From Candidatus Wallbacteria bacterium (GTDB lineage: Bacteria; Muiribacteriota; JAQTZZ01): a stretch of DNA of 11,193 nucleotides. Positions 1 through 7,605 of the stretch are shown here, piece after piece. The DNA is taken from assembly GCA_028711905.1 (NCBI GenBank), contig JAQTRI010000081.1, positions 1 through 11,193 on the forward strand, written 5' to 3'. Numbering within the stretch: position 1 is the stretch's first letter; every line of letters begins with the position of its first letter. The notes under the pieces are model-generated. The model saw only the letters and a program-made list of their open reading frames with translations. It ran no database searches and was not told where the DNA came from. A program made the translations under genes and the position numbers.

Positions 1-834
1 GTACCCTGATGCAGGGGGTGACGCCTGTCACCTGCGATGTGTCATACACAGGCATCATCGCCACCATGAATCCGCAGACTGATCTTGCATTCAACACCAA
101 ATACACCGCTGAGATCAGCACTGCTGTAACTGATCTGGCCGGCAACGCTTTAGCTGTCAACAAAATCTGGAGCTTCACAACAGGCGCGGCCCCGGACATC
201 ACAGCACCGACAGTCAGCTCAACGACACCGCCCAACGCGTCCACAAATGAAGCCCTCAATGTGAACATCACAGCCTCGTTCAGCGAGGCAATGGACTCGG
301 ACACGATCAATACCGCGACCTTCACACTGAAGCAGGGAGTGACTCCTGTTGACTGCGCGGTCTCGTATGTGGGCACAATCGCGACCCTGAATCCGATCAG
401 CGACCTCGCAGCCACAACTACTTACACAGCCGAGATCACCACTGCTGTAACTGATCTGGCCGGCAATGCCTTAGCTGTCATAAAAACCTGGAATTTCACA
501 ACAGGTGCCGCACCAGACACTACAGCTCCGACAGTGATTCTCACTTCACCTGTCAACGGAGCCACAGGAGAAGCCATCAACGCCACAATCACAGCCACTT
601 TCAGCGAGTGGATGGAACCGGCCACGATCAACTCAGTATCGTTTACCCTGAAGCAGGGAGCAGTCGCTGTTCCGTGTGAGGTAACCTACGCAGGAGCGAT
701 TGCCTCTCTGAACCCGGACAGTGATCTCGCATCCAGCACCACATATACAGCTGAGATCACCGTTGCCGCCACTGATCTGGCCGGCAATGCACTGGCAGTT
801 GCCAAAACCTGGAGCTTTACGACAGGCGCAGCAA
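1..834 (+). repeat. Tandem 321-nt repeats encoding Ig-like domains
   Basis: Equivalent sites recur at an exact 321-nt (107-codon) period. The CTG before the 'QG' codons falls at 6, 327 and 648. The string actgatctgg falls at 129, 450 and 771. Copy 1 is cut by the window edge (1-195), copy 2 covers about 196-516 and copy 3 about 517-834. Copies 1 and 2 are closest around the 'AVTDLAGNALAV' segment, and copy 3 is more diverged. The uniform length and high identity fit domain gain by tandem duplication. Confidence 0.9.
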
Positions 835-1517
835 TAGCGCAGGGACCGGCTCCAGTACTGCTGGGAACAGCCGGAAGCTTCGCGATTCTTTCAAAATCAG
901 GAATCTCGACAGTCCCGGCATCAGCGATCACAGGCGACATCGGAGTCAGCCCGATCGCCGGCACAGGCATCACCGGATTCTCGCTGACAATGGATTCTTC
1001 CACAACTTTCGCGACATCCGATCAGGTTACAGGCAAGGTGTATGCTGCCAACTATACGCCTCCGACTCCGGCTAAGATGACCACAGCCATCAGCAACATG
1101 GAAACAGCGTACACAGACGCAGCCGGAAGGGCGACACCGGACACTACGGAACTGGGGGCCGGAGACATCAGCGGGCTGGTCATCACCCCTGGACTCTACA
1201 AGTGGGGTACGGGAGTGCTGATCTCGACCGATGTCACCCTCAACGGCGGGCCGAATGATGTCTGGATCTTCCAGATCTCAGGCGACATTACTATCGCTTC
1301 CGGCAAAAAAGTGCTCTTAGCCGGTGGCGCACTGCCCAAGAACATCTTCTGGCAGTCCTTCGGAGTTGTCGAGATCAGTACCAACGCGCATTTCGAGGGA
1401 GTGATCCTGGCTAAAACAGCGATCAACCTGAGAACCGGCGCAACGATTAACGGAAGATTGCTGGCACAGACCGCAGTAACACTGGACTCAAGCACAGTGG
1501 TCCAGCCGGCACCATAG
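1..1517 (+). CDS. Ig-like repeat protein with C-terminal DUF3494 ice-binding-type domain (5' partial)
   Basis: The reading frame is open at the left edge, so the start, any signal peptide and further repeats lie outside; the visible part ends with TAG at 1515-1517. It begins inside one Ig-like domain of the bacterial Big_5 type and has two more complete ones (about nt 196-516 and 517-834). Each carries the motifs 'FSEAMD'/'FSEWME', 'FTLKQG', 'TDLAGNALAV' and 'FTTGAA'. Nt 858-1500 encode a DUF3494 domain: 'LLGTAGSFAILSKSGIS' opening, 'ITGDIGVSP', 'TPGLYKWG', 'VWIFQISGDI', 'NIFWQ' and 'GVILAKTAINL..GATINGRLLAQT'. This is the beta-helix fold of bacterial ice-binding proteins, which is also found in surface proteins with no shown ice activity. 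The protein is probably secreted or surface-attached, with the Ig domains as a stalk. No sorting motif or membrane anchor follows the domain. Domain assignment is firm; ice binding or adhesion is inference. Confidence 0.9.
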   Translation, partial: TLMQGVTPVTCDVSYTGIIATMNPQTDLAFNTKYTAEISTAVTDLAGNALAVNKIWSFTTGAAPDITAPTVSSTTPPNASTNEALNVNITASFSEAMDSDTINTATFTLKQGVTPVDCAVSYVGTIATLNPISDLAATTTYTAEITTAVTDLAGNALAVIKTWNFTTGAAPDTTAPTVILTSPVNGATGEAINATITATFSEWMEPATINSVSFTLKQGAVAVPCEVTYAGAIASLNPDSDLASSTTYTAEITVAATDLAGNALAVAKTWSFTTGAAIAQGPAPVLLGTAGSFAILSKSGISTVPASAITGDIGVSPIAGTGITGFSLTMDSSTTFATSDQVTGKVYAANYTPPTPAKMTTAISNMETAYTDAAGRATPDTTELGAGDISGLVITPGLYKWGTGVLISTDVTLNGGPNDVWIFQISGDITIASGKKVLLAGGALPKNIFWQSFGVVEISTNAHFEGVILAKTAINLRTGATINGRLLAQTAVTLDSSTVVQPAP

Positions 1518-1552
1518 CGAACCGGTTTGATAAAACGGGTTCAAACGGAAAA

Positions 1553-1587
1553 AATGGGGTTCCGGAATACAAATCCGGAACTCTGTT
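1553..1587 (+). terminator. Probable terminator hairpin after the Ig/DUF3494 gene
   Basis: A perfect 8-bp stem, gttccgga (1559-1566) and tccggaac (1574-1581), encloses a 7-nt loop. It can be lengthened by G-U and A-U pairs to about 1553-1587. It lies 36-70 nt after the stop codon and is followed by the pyrimidine-rich ctcttta rather than a clean T run. The position between two genes supports a transcription end; the imperfect T tract lowers certainty. Confidence 0.5.
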
Positions 1588-1613
1588 CTCTTTACCGGCC
1601 TGCAGTCAATAAA

Positions 1614-1642
1614 TTGACCGGAAAACAGAGCTATGTTATCCT
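1614..1642 (+). promoter_or_regulatory. Candidate sigma-70 promoter for the CheB-CheR/kinase operon
   Basis: TTGACC at 1614-1619 matches five of six bases of the -35 consensus. After a 17-nt spacer, TATCCT at 1637-1642 matches four of six of the -10 consensus. The predicted start near 1649 would leave a leader of roughly 57 nt. The -35 lies in a 14-nt near-palindrome, gtcaataaattgac (1605-1618), which could be an operator. There is no experimental support. Confidence 0.45.
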
Positions 1643-1705
1643 GGATCAGCTCAATGCAAGGTTATCATCATATATCTTATTTTTCTCCGGCAAAGAAAGG
1701 CCATC

Positions 1706-4700
1706 ATGGCAACAGATAATAAACATCCGATGACAGCAGAAGCCCCTCCATCACTCATGCCGAGCGGGATGCCGGCAGCGGAAGAAATCCCAGTCGCAGG
1801 TTTCCCGGTTGTCGGCATTGGAGCCTCGGCAGGGGGGCTGGCAGCGTTTGAAGCGTTCTTCTCCGGAATGCCTGCGGACATTGATCCAGGCATGGCCTTT
1901 GTACTGGTGCAGCATCTGGCTCCCGACCATAAGAGTCTCCTCGCCGAACTGATCCGCCGCCGCACCAGGATGCAGGTTTTCGAAATCGAGGACGGGATGC
2001 CTGTGCAGCCCAATTGTGCCTATATCATACCGCCCAACCGCGACCTGGCCTTCCTGAACGGAACGCTCCATCTGCTGGAGCCGGCTTCTCCCCATGGCCA
2101 GCGCCTGCCGATCGACTTTTTCTTTCGTTCCTTAGCCCAGGATCAGCGCGAACGGGCTATTGTCATCGTGCTGTCAGGTACCGGCTGCGACGGAACTCTT
2201 GGTATCAAGGCTGTCAAGGATGAAGGGGGCATGGCAATGGCCCAGATTCCTTCGTCAACAGAATACGATGGTATGCCGCTCAGCGCCATCAGCACCGGTT
2301 TGGTTGATTTTCAGCTTCTGCCGTCCGAAATGCCGGCGCAACTCATCGCTTATGCTTCACATTCCTGCAGCAGGATCCTCCGGGGTATTTCCCCCCCTGT
2401 TCCCATGCCGGAAAATGCGCTCAAAAAAGCCTTCATTCTGCTGCGTAACCAGACAGGGCATGATTTTTCCCAGTATAAACCCAGCACGGTTCAGCGCCGG
2501 ATCGAACGGCGTCTGGCAGTACATCAGATCGTCACGATGGACGACTATGTCAGGTACCTTCAGCAGACACCGGCTGAAGTGGAAGCGCTGATGCGCGATC
2601 TGCTGATCGGAGTCACCGGTTTTTTCCGCGATCCTGAGGCTTTTCAAGCGCTCGAGTCAAAGGTCATCCCCGGACTCTTCACCGAAAGACCGTCTGAAAG
2701 CGTAATCAGAGTCTGGTCGCCAGGTTGCTCCACAGGCGAAGAGGCTTATTCCATCGCCATTCTGCTGCAGGAGCATCTCGATTTTCTGAAGCAACCCGGC
2801 CAGGTGCAGGTTTTTGCCACAGACATCGACAGCCAGGCCATTTCTTCCGCCAGGATTGGCCTGTTCCCGGCGAGCATCGCCTCAGACATCACTCCAGAAA
2901 GGCTTTCGCGCTTTTTTACATCAGAGCCCGATGGCAGCGCTTTCCGCATCAGGAAACAAATCCGCGACATGCTGATTTTTTCCGAGCAGGACCTGATCAA
3001 AGACCCGCCCTTCTCGAAAATCGATCTGATCAGCTGCCGCAACCTCATGATCTATTTGAGCGGAGAGCTCCAGAAAAGGCTCATCCCTCTGTTTCATTAC
3101 GCACTGAATCCAGGGGGAGTGCTCTTTCTGGGCACCTCTGAAACAATCGGGGAATTCACGACTCTGTTTACAGCACTGGATCGCAACGCGAAGCTTTTTC
3201 AGCGCAAGGAAAATCATCGCAGTTCCCACCTTCAGCCGCACGAGATTTCCGCCAAACCAAGAGCTGATGAAATTCCGCCTGCTCCAAGGCCGGCCGGGAA
3301 AAAGGCCACAGCCAAGCTGCCGCTCAGGGAGCTGACCGAACAGGCTCTGCTGCAGGATTTCACACCTGCCTGCGCACTTGTTACCAGCCAGGGCGACATC
3401 ATGTACATTCATGGCCGCACCGGTCTATACCTCGAACCGGTTCCTGGGGAAGCCGGTGTCAACAACATCCTGAAAATGGCCCGTGAAGGGCTGCGCCGCG
3501 AACTGACTACCGACCTGCATAAAGCCGTAACAGAAAAAAAGATCATTCACCACTCAGGCCTGCGGGTCAAAACCAACGGTGACTTTACGCTTGTCAACCT
3601 GATCATCCGCCCTTTGAGTGCTGCCAAAGCGGGATTATCTGAAGCCCCTCTGTATCTCGTGATTTTTGCGGAAGCAGCTCAGGAAACACCCGGTCAGGCT
3701 GTGAATGATGCCACTGCCGGCAGCGCCATGGTCATTTCCCCTGGTGAGTCGAGCTTAGTCGCTGCGCTCAGACAGGAACTGCGGTCCAAGGAAGAATACC
3801 TTGAAAGCACCAACGAAGAGCTGGAAACCGCCAATGAAGAGCTGAAATCCGCAAACGAAGAACTGCAGTCAGTCAATGAAGAACTCCAGTCATCCAACGA
3901 GGAACTCGAGACCTCCAAGGAAGAAATGCAATCAATCAACGAAGAGCTGACCACAATCAACGCCGAGCTCCAGACAAAGGTGACCAGTCTGACACGAGCC
4001 GGTAATGACATGAACAACCTGCACGCCGGTACCGGCATCACAACAATTTTTCTTGACCACCATCTGAACATTCTGCGTTTCACCCCTGCCTCTCAACAGA
4101 TCATTAACCTGATCCCAAGCGACATCGGCCGTCCCGTTGCTCATGTCGGTTCCAATCTCATCGGTTATGACCGCTTAGTAGCCGACACGCAGGGAGTGCT
4201 TGACAACCTGATCCCTAAGGAAGTGGCGGTGCAGACACAGGCCGGAGCATGGTATGCCATGCGTATCCTGCCCTACCGCACAACGGACAATGTCATCGAA
4301 GGCGCTGTGATCACTTTCATGGAAATCACGGAAATGATAAAAGCCAGGGAGGCACGGCAGGAGAGCGAAGAACTGTTCAAAGGACTGTTTGAAAACACCC
4401 CGAACGCTGTAGCTCTCATGGAAACGGTTCAGGATAAGGACGGCAAACCAGCGGATTATATTTTTCTTCAGGCAAACCCGGCTTTTGAGAGACATTCCGG
4501 ACTACGGATTGCGGATGTTCTGGGGAAAGGCATGACTCAGGTCTATCCGCCAGAAACATTGGCCATACTCTTCGAAATTTTCGCCAAAGTCGATCTTTAC
4601 GGCGAACCGATTTCTCAAAACCTGTTTTTTAAACCCGCACAACGAATTTATCAGTTAACAGTATTCAGAATCCGCTGTAGCCGGCTGGTGTTTGTGTTTG

Positions 4701-4789
4701 ATGCGCTTTCCAGCCGCACGCCGGAAGATATAATCGGTCTTGACGCGGTTAGAGAACATGAGGAGACCTCCAATGGTAAACAGGGATGA
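1706..4789 (+). CDS. CheB-CheR fusion protein with coiled coil and two PAS-like domains
   Basis: The 1027-aa protein is read from an ATG preceded by AGAAAGG (1694-1700). Residues about 34-217 form a CheB methylesterase domain with the expected triad: Ser41 in 'GASAGG', His70 in 'VQHLAPDH' and Asp162 in 'SGTGCDGT'. Residues about 240-500 form a CheR methyltransferase: 'GVTGFFRDP' (302-310), SAM-binding 'WSPGCSTGEEAYSIA' (337-351), 'ATDID' (371-375) and 'SCRNLMIYL' (443-451). Residues about 685-765 are a heptad coiled coil. PAS-like regions follow at about 771-880 and 885-1000. There is no receiver domain and no membrane segment, so it is likely cytosolic. The family modifies glutamates of chemoreceptor-like proteins, but no chemotaxis genes are visible, so a general sensory role with the downstream kinase is more likely. 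Its TGA lies 17 nt inside the kinase gene. Confidence 0.93.
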   Translation: MATDNKHPMTAEAPPSLMPSGMPAAEEIPVAGFPVVGIGASAGGLAAFEAFFSGMPADIDPGMAFVLVQHLAPDHKSLLAELIRRRTRMQVFEIEDGMPVQPNCAYIIPPNRDLAFLNGTLHLLEPASPHGQRLPIDFFFRSLAQDQRERAIVIVLSGTGCDGTLGIKAVKDEGGMAMAQIPSSTEYDGMPLSAISTGLVDFQLLPSEMPAQLIAYASHSCSRILRGISPPVPMPENALKKAFILLRNQTGHDFSQYKPSTVQRRIERRLAVHQIVTMDDYVRYLQQTPAEVEALMRDLLIGVTGFFRDPEAFQALESKVIPGLFTERPSESVIRVWSPGCSTGEEAYSIAILLQEHLDFLKQPGQVQVFATDIDSQAISSARIGLFPASIASDITPERLSRFFTSEPDGSAFRIRKQIRDMLIFSEQDLIKDPPFSKIDLISCRNLMIYLSGELQKRLIPLFHYALNPGGVLFLGTSETIGEFTTLFTALDRNAKLFQRKENHRSSHLQPHEISAKPRADEIPPAPRPAGKKATAKLPLRELTEQALLQDFTPACALVTSQGDIMYIHGRTGLYLEPVPGEAGVNNILKMAREGLRRELTTDLHKAVTEKKIIHHSGLRVKTNGDFTLVNLIIRPLSAAKAGLSEAPLYLVIFAEAAQETPGQAVNDATAGSAMVISPGESSLVAALRQELRSKEEYLESTNEELETANEELKSANEELQSVNEELQSSNEELETSKEEMQSINEELTTINAELQTKVTSLTRAGNDMNNLHAGTGITTIFLDHHLNILRFTPASQQIINLIPSDIGRPVAHVGSNLIGYDRLVADTQGVLDNLIPKEVAVQTQAGAWYAMRILPYRTTDNVIEGAVITFMEITEMIKAREARQESEELFKGLFENTPNAVALMETVQDKDGKPADYIFLQANPAFERHSGLRIADVLGKGMTQVYPPETLAILFEIFAKVDLYGEPISQNLFFKPAQRIYQLTVFRIRCSRLVFVFDALSSRTPEDIIGLDAVREHEETSNGKQG
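3806..3973 (+). repeat. 21-nt repeat encoding an eight-heptad coiled coil
   Basis: Residues 701-756 of the CheB-CheR protein are eight successive heptads of the form xxNEELx, one per 21 nt, with near-identical cores and changing flanking residues; the sixth reads SKEEM and the last NAEL. Leucine or methionine stays at one position and glutamate pairs precede it. This linker is characteristic of CheB-CheR-PAS proteins and probably dimerises or transmits a signal between the CheR and PAS parts. Confidence 0.85.
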
Positions 4790-6551
4790 CCTGCACGAAA
4801 AAATCCCCGGTCTGCGCAGACAGGCCGAATTGATCGCACAAACCAGATCCGGTGAATTTCCGGAAAACAATGAAAAATTGTCGCCGGCTGAAGCTGCTGT
4901 AATACTTCAGGAACTTCGTGTCCATCAGATCGAACTGGAGATGCAGAACGAGGAACTGCGCCGGACACAGGCTGAGTTGGAGGCATTGCGCACACGCTAT
5001 TTCGACCTCTACGACCTGGCCCCGGTCGGCTACTGCACAGTCTCTGAAAAGGGACTGATTCAGGAAAGTAATCTCTCCACAGGAACAATGCTGAGCGTTA
5101 CACGAGCGGACCTGGCCATGCAGCCGGTTTCCCGTTTCATCTTCCCGGAAGATCAGGACATTTATTATCTGCACCGGAAACTGCTGTTTGAAACGCGCGC
5201 ACAGCAAGTCAGCGATTTGAGAATGGTGAAAAAGGACGGCACAGTGTTCTGGGTGAGGCTCGAATCTACTGTCGCAAAAGATTCTGATCAAGTAACTGTG
5301 CACCGGTTGGTAATGAGCGATATCAGCCTTCAGAAGAAAGCTGAGGAGGAGAAACTGAAGCTCCAGAATCAACTGGCTTTTTCTCAAAAAATGGATTCCA
5401 TCGGCCGCTTGGCCGGAGGGGTAGCCCACGAATTCAACAACATGCTCTGCGTGATTCTCGGTCACACTGAGATCGCTCTCGAACACATGCCGCAGTCAAA
5501 CCCGATTTACGAGCATCTTTCAAAAATCTCCAAGGCAGCCCAGCGTTCTGCAACGATCACAAAGCAGCTGCTGGCCTTTGCCCGCAGGCAGACCATCTCG
5601 CCTGCAGTGCAGGACCTGAACCGGATCGTGGTCAGCATGTCCGAAATGCTCGGCAGACTGATCGGGGAAAATATTACTCTCGAATGCCGGCCGGACCCCG
5701 ACTTGTGGCCGGTCAATGCTGATCCGTCTCAAATCGACCAGATCCTGGTCAACCTCTGCATTAACTCCAGGGACTCCATTACAGGATTCGGACGGATCAC
5801 GGTCAGGACAGGAAACATCTCGTTTGACGCGGAATCCTGTGCCGGACACCCAGGATACGAGCAGGGGGAATTCGCCTGGATCACTGTCAGCGACAATGGC
5901 TGCGGCATGAGCAGTGAAGTCATGCAGAACATCTACGACCCGTTTTTCACAACCAAGGAAATCGGTAAGGGAACAGGTCTCGGGCTGGCCATGGTGCATG
6001 GAGCAGTCAAGCAGAACAACGGCTTTATCAATGTAGAGAGTCGGCAGGGTCAGGGGACAGATTTCACGATTTATCTTCCCAGGTGTAAAAGTCCTGCCAT
6101 GCCGGTCCTTAGAGAATTGGTACCTTCAGTGTCCCCGGCCGGCCGGGAAACCATTCTGCTGGTCGAAGACGAACCCGGCATTCTGGAAACAACTGCATTG
6201 CTGCTCAGAAGAGAGGGCTACACTGTGCTGACTGCAGGTTCGCCCTGCGAAGCAGTCAACCACGCCAGAGTTCATTCCGGCGCGATCCGGCTCCTTTTGT
6301 CGGATGTTGTCATGCCTGAGATGAACGGCAGGGATCTGTCGGCCCGTATCCTGTCTTTCCAACCGGGTATCAAGTGCCTGTACATGTCCGGATACAATGC
6401 AGACATCCTTGCTCACAACGGGATCATTATCGACGGCATAAATTTTATCCAGAAACCGTTCTCCAGGATGACCCTGCTGGGCAAAGTCCGTGAAGCGCTT
6501 GATCATCCGTCCCGGGATGAGGCTCCCCTCATCATTTCTTCTCAGTCCTGA
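4773..6551 (+). CDS. Soluble PAS hybrid histidine kinase with C-terminal receiver
   Basis: The 592-aa protein starts at ATG 4773, chosen because AGGAG (4761-4765) sits 7 nt upstream; an in-frame TTG at 4740 and ATG at 4758 lack such a site. Residues about 37-75 are coiled coil ('IELEMQNEELRRTQAELE') and about 75-190 a PAS domain ('YFDLYDLAPVGY'). A HisKA domain follows, with phospho-acceptor His219 in 'GGVAHEFNNML'. The HATPase has 'NLCINSRDS' (327-335), 'DNGCGM' (374-379) and 'GKGTGLGLA' (398-406). The receiver (about 460-578) has Glu465-Asp466, phospho-Asp511 in 'LLLSDVVMPEMNG' and Lys561 in 'QKPF'. All catalytic residues are present and there are no membrane segments. The start lies within the end of the CheB-CheR gene, suggesting translational coupling and a shared pathway. 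No HPt protein or DNA-binding output domain is visible. Confidence 0.93.
   Translation: MVNRDDLHEKIPGLRRQAELIAQTRSGEFPENNEKLSPAEAAVILQELRVHQIELEMQNEELRRTQAELEALRTRYFDLYDLAPVGYCTVSEKGLIQESNLSTGTMLSVTRADLAMQPVSRFIFPEDQDIYYLHRKLLFETRAQQVSDLRMVKKDGTVFWVRLESTVAKDSDQVTVHRLVMSDISLQKKAEEEKLKLQNQLAFSQKMDSIGRLAGGVAHEFNNMLCVILGHTEIALEHMPQSNPIYEHLSKISKAAQRSATITKQLLAFARRQTISPAVQDLNRIVVSMSEMLGRLIGENITLECRPDPDLWPVNADPSQIDQILVNLCINSRDSITGFGRITVRTGNISFDAESCAGHPGYEQGEFAWITVSDNGCGMSSEVMQNIYDPFFTTKEIGKGTGLGLAMVHGAVKQNNGFINVESRQGQGTDFTIYLPRCKSPAMPVLRELVPSVSPAGRETILLVEDEPGILETTALLLRREGYTVLTAGSPCEAVNHARVHSGAIRLLLSDVVMPEMNGRDLSARILSFQPGIKCLYMSGYNADILAHNGIIIDGINFIQKPFSRMTLLGKVREALDHPSRDEAPLIISSQS
6516..6533. other. 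Hairpin at the convergent gene junction
   Basis: A perfect 7-bp stem, gatgagg (6516-6522) and cctcatc (6527-6533), has a CTCC loop. On the + strand it is followed by atttcttctc, a pyrimidine-rich tail, but it lies before the kinase stop codon. On the - strand it begins 9 nt after the prenyl synthase stop and has no T run after it. It may stabilise or end either transcript; both roles are uncertain. Confidence 0.3.
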
Positions 6552-7597
6552 CATCTGCTCTTTGTGTTCTCCTTCAGCCACTCCCTGTTCCGCAGCACCT
6601 TCCCTGCCAGAGCGCAAAGCGCGGCCCGCTCCTCAGCGCTGATTTCCAGACGCTTCAATATCCCCCCGCTTTTTTCGCACGCGAGCTTCACATAGTCCCT
6701 GATGAATTCCACCGTGCCGGTGGATGAGAGAAGTTCGGCCAGTTTTGTCGCGTTCTTTGCCGAAAGCCTTTTCTTTCCCTCAAGAGACATGAGAAATTCG
6801 CGTCCCGGCTGATCTGCCTGCTCGCAGCAATGCCTCGCCGGCATACTGAAAGCCGTTCTGAGCGCTTCTCCTTCGGATGATGACATTGAAAGTGTCAGCA
6901 GGTCATCGAGATCATCAAGTGCCTGATACGCCCTTCCCAGCACGATCCCCAGTTCTTCCAGCAGCACGATTTCCCCGCTGCCGGCACCGGCTGAAACAGC
7001 CCCTGAAACCAGAGGCCCGCAAAAAGTGTAGCGGCCGGTCTTCTGATCATAGAGCGATAATATGCCATTGTAATCACCCCCTGAGCATGTCACAGAAGCA
7101 TGCGCCGCCTCCCTGAACTGCCCGAACCCTGTCTGCACAGCCACCTTCATCAGAAAAGAAAACGCTTCCTTCATCCGCTTTTGATCTATTCTGAGCAGAT
7201 GGAATCTCCTCACCCCTTCAGCGAACAGGATGTCTCCTGCGACAATGGCCAGATATCTGCCGGCTTCTTTACCAGCTGGAACAGCTAAGCTGTGGTGCAG
7301 CGATGGCCTGTCCCGCCTCAGATCTGACTCATCGATCAGGTCATCGTGAATCAGCGCGAAATTATGCAAAAGCTCGATACCGAGCGCAGCTTCATCTTCC
7401 CCGCAATCAGGCTCTCCCCCATAACCGTAGTAAGAAAGCAGAAACAAAAGCGGCCTGATCCTCTTTCCTCCAGCCAGAAAGCCCGGCAGAACGCTTTGTA
7501 ATGCCTCTGGAGCACCATTGTGATCCGTAAAAAACTCTCCAGGAAACCCGTCGATTTTCCGGTTGATTCCGGCAGTGATGTTATCGATCAGATTCAT
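6542..7597 (-). CDS. Polyprenyl diphosphate synthase (trans-isoprenyl chain elongation)
   Basis: The 351-aa protein starts at ATG 7597 with GAGGAG just upstream. It has 'GGKRIRP' (43-49), the first Asp-rich motif 'HDDLIDESDLRRDRP' (84-98), 'KTG' (186-188) and a second Asp-rich motif 'DDLDD' (228-232). These mark the class that condenses isopentenyl diphosphate onto an allylic diphosphate using magnesium bound by the two motifs. Two details depart from the usual pattern: the first motif has RRDRP where RRGxP is common, and the second reads DDLDD. The residues before the first motif are Phe80-Ala81; chain length (C15, C20 or longer) cannot be fixed. It is the last gene of the - strand run, 8 nt after the prenyltransferase, so it plausibly supplies that enzyme's prenyl donor. 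Its end overlaps the kinase end by 10 nt. Confidence 0.88.
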   Translation of the reverse strand: MNLIDNITAGINRKIDGFPGEFFTDHNGAPEALQSVLPGFLAGGKRIRPLLFLLSYYGYGGEPDCGEDEAALGIELLHNFALIHDDLIDESDLRRDRPSLHHSLAVPAGKEAGRYLAIVAGDILFAEGVRRFHLLRIDQKRMKEAFSFLMKVAVQTGFGQFREAAHASVTCSGGDYNGILSLYDQKTGRYTFCGPLVSGAVSAGAGSGEIVLLEELGIVLGRAYQALDDLDDLLTLSMSSSEGEALRTAFSMPARHCCEQADQPGREFLMSLEGKKRLSAKNATKLAELLSSTGTVEFIRDYVKLACEKSGGILKRLEISAEERAALCALAGKVLRNREWLKENTKSRCQD

Positions 7598-7605
7598 TTC
7601 TCTCC

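Noticed and set aside
1..834. Tandem 321-nt units as a CRISPR-like or mobile repeat array
   Set aside because: The units are in-frame protein domains with no spacers, terminal inverted repeats or transposase.
1519..1542. Hairpin gaacc/ggttc just after the first stop codon as terminator
   Set aside because: It has an internal G-G mismatch and no T run, and the perfect stem at 1559-1581 is a better candidate.
1527..1733. 68-aa + strand reading frame between the two large genes
   Set aside because: It lies over the terminator hairpin and promoter, overlaps the start of the CheB-CheR gene in another frame, lacks a ribosome site and resembles no family.
3694..4083. 129-aa Ser/Leu-rich antisense frame
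   Set aside because: Its serine repeats are the reverse complement of the 21-nt coiled-coil repeat of the CheB-CheR gene.
4740..4772. Upstream TTG (4740) and ATG (4758) starts for the kinase
   Set aside because: ATG 4773 has AGGAG at ideal distance; the upstream starts lack a comparable site and would only lengthen the overlap.
4749..5486. 245-aa - strand frame opposite the kinase
   Set aside because: It is a shadow of the kinase coding strand with no recognisable domain; the kinase motifs establish the true frame.
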